In this document: in pieces, positions 55,735-64,000 of the stretch
How positions within the stretch are numbered: position 1 is the stretch's first letter
Layout of the letters: every line of letters starts with the position of its first letter
Assembly (NCBI RefSeq): GCF_051020985.1
Contig: NC_135010.1
Coordinates: forward strand, 308,001-372,000
Direction: 5' to 3'
DNA: 64,000 bases
Source: Nomia melanderi
Lineage: Eukaryota > Arthropoda > Insecta > Hymenoptera > Halictidae
Made by a program: the position numbers and the translations under genes
The notes under the pieces: generated by a model
What the model was told of the DNA's origin: nothing
What the model saw: the letters and a program-made list of their open reading frames with translations, nothing else
Databases searched by the model: none

Positions 55735-55953
55735 TTAACACTAGAAGTGTCAGATAGGACAGAATGACCCATTCCTGATTTATTACAATCACTGAGAAGG
55801 TACAGATGCTTCTCTGAGAAATCGTTAAGGAAGTTGATTTAGTAATATCTACACTGAAATATAAACCAATTGAAATCTTAATAAATAGACAGTTATAAAT
55901 TTTAAAAGAAATTTGGAAAGGTCAGTTTAAGTGCTTGGTAGTTCTAATGTTAA
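55735..55953. mobile_element. TTAA-bounded MITE, piggyBac-like
   Basis: The left end reads TTAACACTAGAAGTGTCA and the right end, reversed, TTAACATTAGAACTACCA. The 219-bp element has TTAA at both edges and no coding capacity. Confidence 0.6.
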
Positions 55954-56160
55954 GTTAACTATATCCGCTATGTACATATGTAGGGATCTCTGGTTTATTG
56001 CATGCCGGACGCTAAGGTACCTTCTGTTGGGCTTGCTTATAAAATTTTATGCCTTGTGCTGCGTTAACAGAGGTTATGCTAAAAATTACTTATTATATTA
56101 AATATTATTAAATACCGCGAAGGAGGTATTAGAGGAGGTGAGTTTAGGAGGACGAGATCT
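55954..56160. other. Short intergenic spacer
   Basis: AT-rich, no feature recognised. Confidence 0.4.
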
Positions 56161-56745
56161 ACCCTTTTTCACACTTTTACAAAAATCCTTTCAGTGCGAA
56201 TTTGACGGTTTTTATGATTATTTCGGAAAATAAAAAAGTCAACGTTTTTGTAAAAGGAGAAGCTTGTAACAAAATTTCATCCGTTTTGGAGATGACAAAT
56301 ATGTATTACTTGAGTTGGGGTGCATTCTGGTCACTCGTAATTTTGACATTCTATGCATACGGGTTCGTTCAAGTGTTGGAGAACCACCTGTATTGTACGT
56401 ACCTAAGGCGTTTTCGTCGAATTTCGCCCGTATAGCAACAAGACAACGCGCCAGTTCACCGAAGCAACACCACAAAGAGGTGGTTTAATCAGCGCCGAAT
56501 AGAATTATTGAAGTGGCCTGCTCGGTCGTCGGATTGCAATGTAATGGAAAATATTTGGGGAATAATGGTACGCCACGTATATGGAAATAGCAAACAGTGC
56601 GAGTTTCTAGTGAAGCTCAAGATTGCAGTTTTGGCGACATGGCAAAATTTGGAAATAGAGCTGCTTCAGAAGTTAGTACATTCAACGAAGAACCATCTTT
56701 GCGATCTGATAGTCAGAAATCGAAGTATTCATTGCTCTGTTTAAT
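56160..56745 (+). pseudogene. Tc1/mariner-superfamily transposase, C-terminal relic
   Basis: After a frameshifted stretch containing LSWGAF (about 56310), the frame reads QQDNAPVHRSNTTKRWFNQR at about 56440, with the second catalytic Asp. It continues in 56508-56744 with KWPARSSDCNVMENIWGIMV, where the third acidic residue is in the MEN box, and a C-terminal helix to HSTKNHLCDLI. The first Asp region and the DNA-binding half are missing or unreadable. Terminal repeats were not found, so the element ends are unknown. Confidence 0.7.
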
Positions 56746-57372
56746 AGTTATATTCTATTTTTGAATGTGGATATAATCTTTTGGCAGGCAACGTACTATA
56801 TTAGTATGCATTACAGAGTATTGCATCCTTTGATATACAATATATTAGTAAAAACTACAAACATTAAAAGTGTAATTTCAATTTCAAATATAGAGTGAAG
56901 TTTGCTCGAAAATGAAGTTATTATATGCTGAATTTCCTTATCATGTAAGCATGAATTCTGAGATATGAAGAAGTATAAGTCTACTGAAGTATAAAATATC
57001 GGACTCGTATCCATTATTCAGAAAAGATAGTAAAATAATTTTTAATTTTAATAGATCTGCAGAAATATGATTGAGTATAATAAAATATAATACATTATGA
57101 CTAATTATTTACAAGGTTTTAAAAATTATCCGCGGTTATAAGTAAAAAATGGCTATTATTACTACTGAATAACAACTACCTACAATGTACAACCCGACTG
57201 ACAATCATTGAATACTATTTTAACTTTTTACCTACGACTGACCTTTAAATCCTCGCCAATCATCCCTCATATACCAAAACACAGTTCCTTTTTTCTGGTC
57301 GTATTTCTGTTATCGCATCAACTTTTTTATAAATATTCTTTATAAACACGTCCTCCAACACATATCGCTGGA
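56746..57372. other. AT-rich intergenic DNA, nothing recognised
   Basis: The frames at 56811-57014 and 57260-57457 are unmotivated, and the latter runs into family B. Confidence 0.45.
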
Positions 57373-58528
57373 TAGGGTAGGCCGAGGTGAATCGGTTACA
57401 AATAAGAATATTGACCATATTTGTTATGTTATTATAGAAGTAAGCATGTTCATACATCTTCCTCGCACTTAATCTGATACATCTTCAATTGTTTCAAACT
57501 GTTGTTTACCACCAGCACGTGTCAAAATCTAAGCGAACGCGCGCGAACGCAAGGAATTCGTGGTTAGTTTAAAGTACGTAGTTGGAATTTCACATTTCAA
57601 GCAGCTTGCTTGGAAATTCAAATGTGTTGATTATCATTAGTTCCTAAGGTGTCTAAATTCGATATTTAATGTACTTTAGATTATTATATCGTATTTTATT
57701 CGCTTATCGTATTCACTTTGAAATCTTTAGAAACGGCTATTCGGATTAACTCGCGGGGGGTGAATTGGATCGATATTTTCCTTCATCTTTTTATGTCTAT
57801 GATTATAAATATCATGGTTATTTATATAGAGATGTACAAAAAGAGATAAATTTTATATCGAAATAGCTTACGTCATACGTCAAGCTCCGAAAATTTATCG
57901 CACATCTAGTATAATCCTACAAAGAAGACTTACTTGTTGAATAATTTAAAAAAAAAACAATTTTACGTTGTACATCACCTGTCAATAAAATAATACGTCT
58001 TGAAAAACAACAAAGGAGTTAAACACATGGTCAAAGAAGGACACTATTAGGAAAAGGATAAAGTCTTTGGGAAAATAATATTGTATTTATTGCAATCAAC
58101 AATTTATTCACTCATCATCAAAAGATTGGATTCAATGCAATCTTTGTGAAGAATTGTGTTATGAAACCTGTGCTAATATATATAGTGTTAAAAGGCTGTA
58201 TATTTGGGACAATGTGTCAATAATTGATTTTTATATCATTAAATTTTACAATTTTGAAGCAAACAAGAAATTTTTACAAAAAATTGAATTGCATCTTAGA
58301 TATCGGAATGTTCAATGAAAAACTAATAGATAAAACTTGGAATGGAAATTTTTTTTGTTATCAATACACATGCAGCTTCAATATCTATAAAAAAGTTGTA
58401 AAAACTTAAAAATCTTCATTTACAAGGAAAAAACTGAAAAATGAGAAATATCCGATTGACACCAAATTTGGGGCGAATTAACTAGTTTGAATTATTATTT
58501 TATTATTTTATTTGCCTCGGTCTACCCT
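57373..58528 (+). mobile_element. Family B transposon relic, copy 4 (uninterrupted)
   Basis: It opens TAGGGTAGGCCGAGGTGAAT and closes GCCTCGGTCTACCCTA, both family ends. At 58082-58200 the plus strand reads CIYCNQQFIHSSSKDWIQCN LCEELCYETCAN without a stop through YSVKRLYIWDN, where the last C-x2-C pair has become WDN. This copy also supplies the empty site for the insertions in copies 2 and 3. Confidence 0.75.
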
Positions 58529-60512
58529 ACGCATAAAGTGTTGTCCCTCCTGATCATGCTAACTCAATTTACCGAATGTCCTATTAGACAAATTGTAAAG
58601 ATTCTTGGAAAATAAATAAAAACTATGCGTAGTCATGAATCGAACAAAGATATAAAAACAAACTCAAATCATGGGTAAAACCTCTTTCTAAATCGAACAT
58701 CCACTTTGATTCATCATTATTGTTCATACGTCTTCCTCATTTCGTTTGTCATAATTATTCTTAATATTATATTTCGTGAGTAAAGCGAAAGTTCACATAT
58801 TGTATTATTGTATCAACTCATAATAAAGGTGTTCTCTTGTAGCGTTTTAAGTATTTCTTTTTTTGAACGCACTCTGCAGTATTTCCTCTGTGACACTTTA
58901 ATAACCCTTACGTGTCTCTGTTTGGTAAAGCCCATTTTCGAGCTTCTTAAAACTATGTTAAAAACTACATCTATAAAATAGTATATCTACGGGATACTAT
59001 ATATAAAATAGTATATTTAGGGCGTAATATTAACAAAAAAATGGGAAGGTAAGTACCTATACATTGACACATACATAAAATTTCATTTCATTTTTTTCCC
59101 CTTTAGTTCTCGGTAGCATCGTCTTGAAACCACATGTTTCAATGTCAGTAAAATGCGAACCAGTAGACTAGACGCGAAGCGACCATTACAAAATATAATA
59201 ATCGCCACCTATTTTTTCGCCAGTTAGAATACCATTTTTAATAAAAATATATATTTTTTTTTAATAATGATATGCTATTTGACGTAAATTGTGACAATAA
59301 ATATATTTTTCTAAAGATTTTTATTTGTGATTAAACCTAGGTTGAATTTTTTAGTCTGTATTGTTCACGCATACCTTATTTTTATGTTTTGTTGAACAAA
59401 AACTGATATTTTTCAGATTCGTAGAGAGAAAGAAATTTTCACTTGGATTCATGTTATAACGCCCAATGCTTATAGCATATTAGGAATATTGTTTTGCTTG
59501 TTGGTCAGGACAACATTTTGATTCGATAGCTAGCGAAGGTAGACTGAATATGTCCATAAAGTTACTTAACAAAAAGTATTAATAAGTAAATTACTAAATA
59601 CGTAATCGATCTTTTGATATTGTAATTTATCTTCAGTTTAGTTATAATGTAAAATTAATGTCTGTGCATGTTTTTCTTAATAATTTTGTTACAATATACT
59701 TTATATGCATGACGTTTAACGCATACATATTCCTATAAAAGGCCATAAAATTATAAGTGGTATATATGACTAAAGATTTGTTGTTTCCTTTGTTAACCGC
59801 TATTGTTGCTTTTCTTTAGAAAAGTACAATAAAATTCTGTGATATGGCCACTGTTATGTGAATGTTCTATTACGTAGACTGTGTATATTCTACTACAATA
59901 GATACATATGGTAATAAAATTGTTTACGTACTTCTGTAGCGTGGACTCTATTCACAGTGATACAGTTTGAAATTGATGCAATACCAGTCAATGTAATGTA
60001 ACTCGGCGTAATGTCGCCAAGATGGAAATATGTAGTATTGACGATTCAAGAAAATCGAAGGTACCGTTTCCGTAAAATTAAGTACAATGGTTAAACTCAT
60101 TCTTCTGGCGAAATTATTTCGTGGAATATTTAATATAATAATTAAAAACTGTAAAAACAGTAACCAAGATATATCATCTCATTAGTGAAGCATTTATAAT
60201 CACAAAAACGGGGCTTAGATGGTTTGCGATCCAAAATGATTGTACGTAATGCTACTGGATTAAATGTCCGTAAAGGTTTATGTGATTTATGTATCAAACA
60301 AATTTGCTGATTATAACTTTGATTGTTCTAGTTCTATTAAAAAAGAAGACTGTATACCAATATATTTTTGTAATCAATTAACCCCTTGCCCTATGATTTA
60401 TTTCTTAACCGTAATCGATACAACTACTTAACGTTAATAATTTATTAGGAAAAGAAAATATTTTGGTGCTCATTCTGTGCCTACGGTTACTCCAAAGGTT
60501 AATGATTGATAA
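58529..60512. other. AT-rich intergenic DNA, nothing recognised
   Basis: A short echo (ATAAAATAGTATAT) near 58975-59010 is the only repeat noted. No domain-bearing frame. Confidence 0.5.
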
Positions 60513-61252
60513 CACTGTGGAACACGATTTCTGTTTTATAATAGCCACTAGGTGGTCCTTATAGAGTTGCTTACCCTAAATGCGAATCCCAAAACTAAAT
60601 TGCTGGGTCATGTCCAGTTTTCGAAAAACATGCGTTTTTGTAAAAAGGGTAGAATATTTCAGAGAAACAAGTGTTACGTAAAAACTAAAAACCATAGGCA
60701 GTTAACATTTTTCGTAGAAAATACAGGAGACTTCCCCGAATATGTAGCTATAAAAATTTTGAATTTTGCCTATCATTAAATGTTTGTAAATGACGGTCAA
60801 AGTGTAACAAAAGAGTAGATGTGCGTACTTTGTACGCACTTCTGTAACATTTCTACGAAAAGTGTATTTTGGAACACAAATTTAGTATGCACCATTGGAT
60901 TCTGCAGATATTTCTGAAGAGGAACCCTCCCGCGGGAAGCGTGAAAACGGTTTTTCTTTCGGATAGGTTAAGAAAATCTCCGTAAAGAGCGCGTGCACAG
61001 AGTTTTGGTACCACACGGCCATCGCTCGCCGGCCACAGCTATTCAGGGCCGTAACTACGCGCTGTATAGATCTGAAGTCCGGTCACTTCTTATATGTATA
61101 CATAATGTTTAATTGTCTTATCAATTTTTATAATAATTATGAGAAAGCTTTTCACAATCGATTTTGGATTCGTATTTACGGTAAGGAACTCTATAAGAAT
61201 CACCTAGTGATTATTGCAAGACACAAAAAAAGTTCAAATTTGTTCCACAGTG
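60513..61252 (+). mobile_element. Family R inverted-repeat element, copy 2 (both ends)
   Basis: CACTGTGGAACA at the left and TGTTCCACAGTG at the right are inverse. Inverse similarity extends about 90 bp inward (TCCTTATAGAGTTGCTTACC against GGTAAGGAACTCTATAAGAA). TA or TAA flanks both sides. The interior shares AGAACTTTTAT-type and GCTCGCCGGCCACAGCTAT words with copy 1. The 75-codon frame at 60552-60779 resembles frames in the other copies but is broken there. Confidence 0.7.
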
Positions 61253-63003
61253 TAATAGAAAAGTAATATTTAATTCATGTTTAGAAAACATAAATAACAT
61301 TTAGATTTATCAAATCCAGTTCAAAATTTTTGTCGCGAATTTGATACGACATTGTAGGTCAAGGTAAAAAAATTGTCTATCTACGTATGAAGATATTCAC
61401 GAACAAGCAGTATCGATTTTATCTCAGTTCGTCTTAAGTAGTAAATCAAACCGAATTATAAACTTTTATACTTTTCTTATGTAAAAATTCTCTTATTTGA
61501 GCACCTCTATTCTCCAGTCGGTTTATGTATTGGAGGTTCTACTGTACATGCAATTTACATATCGAAATCATGCTCATATTCTACGAAATACATAGCCTTT
61601 GTGTCGCACGATAATTCCAATAACTATGTTTACAATTCGATTTCGATTTATATCGATCATCGATACGATCACATTTTTCTTTGAAGCGCGACATATCGCC
61701 GTATCTGTGTCGTTGCTGTTTTCATTACTTCTTTAGCTGTAAATTCCATCTTCCGCGGGACTATATTTCAGAATAAATTCCAATTCCAGAGTAATACTCG
61801 TCGACAGTTACCTAAACTTAACTCTGTGAAATTACTTCGCGCGCAGCGAATGTTTATGGTAATGTTATTTATTGCCAATAGTTAACGTTAATTTATTTTC
61901 AAAAAGTATAAATTTACTTCATACTTAATTGTCTTTCTAAGAATGTATAATTTAATTGTTTCCGTTTAAAATAGTAGAATGTTATCAAAATCATATTATA
62001 ATATATAAAACATTATGAATATTTATACTGTATTTCATTTACATTCCATTTTTTCAATTGAATTAATTTCTATCGTTCGAACAATTTTTTGCGAAGCAAA
62101 ATTAATTTTAACCCGTTAATATGTAATTTATATCTCACTGCGGATTTAATTGAAATCCAATAAATGATATTAAATGATGTTTCTCTAGTTGAAATTTTTC
62201 AAAAATTCTGGATACCGGATGGCAAAACATAAAGTAATAATTAATAAATAATTAATAATTCACATTAATTAAATAATTTACATTTTTTGTGTACCATTTC
62301 TATTTATTAATATTGCAATAGAATATTTTTTGCTCATATTCATAACGGAATAAACAAATAACTGATAAACATAGAACGTACTTGTAGGTTACGTATAAAA
62401 AAATATAATTTATCTAATGGCCTAACTTGTATTTTTTAATCCAACGACGAATTTGGATAACACGCTCAATCTACTGCATATACTTTCAGATTGAAGGAAT
62501 GTTTACATATTTTCGTTGTTCTAAAAAAAAGGAAACAACAAATCGGAATATAAATTTTATATGTTAAACGTAAGTCAAGTTCATACTGTGCGTTGAATAC
62601 AATTTTAAATATCTTTTTATTATATCTTTTCATTAATATATCTGCTTCCTTAAAAATGAGAAATTCAAATTGATTGCGATGGTTTTATATAAAATTTATT
62701 TATATCTCTTTAGCGATTATTCGGAATTCTTAGTAATAATTTTCACAAATTTTGCATTGATTTTAAGTTTTTTTAATTCTCTTATTTAATAATACGTTCT
62801 TCCTTATTTTTGACAAAACACTGTGTAATTATGCTTTAAAAGGTTAAATACATATTAGAATACCATTACATATAAAAATGAAGGAATATGCTATGATTTT
62901 TAATTAGATTTTATAATTACATCATAAAACTATTTAATACTTTATTTATCGGATAGAAGCTCATACGTTTTTCTATGCCTTATAACCCATATTACACTAA
63001 TTA
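61253..63003. other. AT-rich intergenic DNA, nothing recognised
   Basis: No repeat shared with the window and no frame above noise. Confidence 0.5.
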
Positions 63004-63588
63004 CACTGAGGAACAAATTTTGACCTATGTTAGTTTTTGCAATAACCACTATGTGATTCTTATAGAGTTCCTTACCCTAAATACGAATCCGAAAACCAAA
63101 TTGCTGGGTTAGGTCGAATTTTCGAAAAAACTGGGGTTTTGTAAAAACGGTCGAATTTTTCAGAAAACTAAGTGTTACGTGAAAATTAAAATTGATAGGC
63201 AGTTAAAATTTGTCGCAAAAAATGAAGAAGACTTGCCCGAACACGTAGCTATAAAAATTTTGAATCTTGAAAAAAAATTTGTTAAAAAATGGTAGATGCG
63301 CGTACTTTGTATGCACTTCTGTTACATTTCTACGAAAAGTGGGTTGGCCAGCACGAATTTGTTGTGCACCATTGGATTCTGCAGACATTTCTGAAGAGGA
63401 ACCCCTCCGTGGGAAGCGTGAGATCGGTTTTTCTTTGGGACAGCTATGCAGGGCCGTGACTACGCGCTGTATAGACCTGTACCCCGGTCACTTCTTATAT
63501 GTATATATATATAATGTTTATTTGTTTTATAAATTTTCATAATAATTATGATAAAGTTTTTCACGATCGTTCTGTTTTAAATAATTGG
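63004..63588 (+). mobile_element. Family R inverted-repeat element, copy 3 (variant right end)
   Basis: The left end CACTGAGGAACAAA follows TA. The right part ends CGATCGTTCTGTTTTAAATA, identical to the variant end of copy 1 and unlike the inverted terminus of copy 2. The 91-codon frame at 63267-63542 matches the protein reading of copy 1 over GRCAYFVCTS and DSADISEEEPLRGKREIGFS. Confidence 0.65.
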
Positions 63589-63975
63589 ATATTTAATATG
63601 TGAATACACATATACGAGTAGTATTATTACGATGATTAACACTAAAACTATCGAATCAGTCAAGATTGCCAGTATAAATTATATTATCTTTCGATTATTA
63701 ATATCTTCAAGGTAATAGATATTTGAAATGTTTTTGAAAATTAATTAAGTTTACTGGAACTGTAACAAATATTCGGTTATACTCAGTATTTTTGTGTTAA
63801 CTTAAAACTACTTCAGCAAACATCCATTGTAGATCCTACTTTGTGTAATAGTTTTTTAAGTCAAATTTAATACTCTATTTGAATTCAGAATATCATTAGA
63901 TGTACCATGTAAGAAATCGATTACAATGATGTTTTTGCTTTATATTATATTATATTAAATTATTATATTAAACAT

Positions 63976-64000
63976 TCAATTATTTAAAACAGAACGATCG
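63976..64000 (-). mobile_element. Start of a further family R copy, cut by the window edge
   Basis: CAATTATTTAAAACAGAACG then ATCG repeats the variant end at 3189-3213 and is inverse to 63570-63590. Confidence 0.5.

Noticed and set aside
60513..61252. Transib-type element or RAG-like recombination signal from the CACTGTG ends
   Set aside because: Transib elements make 5-bp duplications; here the flanks GATAA and TAATA do not match. No spacer/nonamer arrangement is seen.
39200..64000. CRISPR array or integron-like structure
   Set aside because: No set of regularly spaced short identical repeats exists, and the DNA is clearly eukaryotic. The only spaced repeat (43224-43345) is degenerate and irregular.

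Overview
The window looks like a transposon-rich, AT-rich stretch of an insect nuclear genome. R1-clade LINEs, Tc1/mariner, pogo-like and piggyBac-like relics and foldback elements suggest an arthropod. A hymenopteran such as an ant, bee or wasp is my guess from that mix, not something the sequence proves. I found no intact host gene, rRNA, functional tRNA or CRISPR array. Nearly every long open frame lies in a dead mobile element or is a shadow of one.

Layout. 0-16.9 kb is AT-rich DNA with a piggyBac-type zinc-finger relic (1.6-1.9 kb), copies of a short inverted-repeat element (family R, 3.2-3.9 and 5.6 kb), a pogo-like MITE (family D, 7.5-8.0 kb), a family B element (9.4-10.5 kb), a TTAA-bounded element (12.9-13.4 kb) and a perfect 41-bp hairpin (14.8 kb). 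16.9-19.6 kb is a second family B copy broken by a foldback element (family C) and a small MITE. 20.0-24.8 kb is a GC-rich, minus-strand array of three R1-clade LINE units lying between one pair of perfect 17-bp target-site duplications. 25.8-27.1 kb is a decayed protein gene of unknown family. 27.5-31 kb is a nest of LINE fragments, one interrupted by an 811-bp tRNA-Lys-headed insertion with a perfect 15-bp duplication.

34-35 kb is a possible inverted-repeat element. 36.1-38.9 kb is a family B copy split by a Tc1-like transposon. 39.7-40.4 kb is a second family D copy. 42.6-43.2 and 51.0-51.6 kb are a pair of LTR-like repeats in opposite orientation. 44.1-45.9 kb is a second foldback C, directly followed by a Tc3-like relic (45.9-47.2 kb). 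47.45-50.9 kb is a degraded R1-clade element with a 15-bp target-site duplication. 51.8-53.8 kb holds a pogo-like transposase relic and another foldback. 55.7-58.5 kb holds a piggyBac-like MITE, a mariner-type relic and a fourth family B copy. 60.5-64 kb holds further family R copies.

The most informative parts are three. The LINE array appears to record template jumping followed by unequal crossing-over. The nested insertions can be dated against paralogous empty sites in the same window. All four family B copies keep the remnant of a PHD-like zinc finger from a lost transposase. All family assignments rest on reading motifs by eye; no database search was run.
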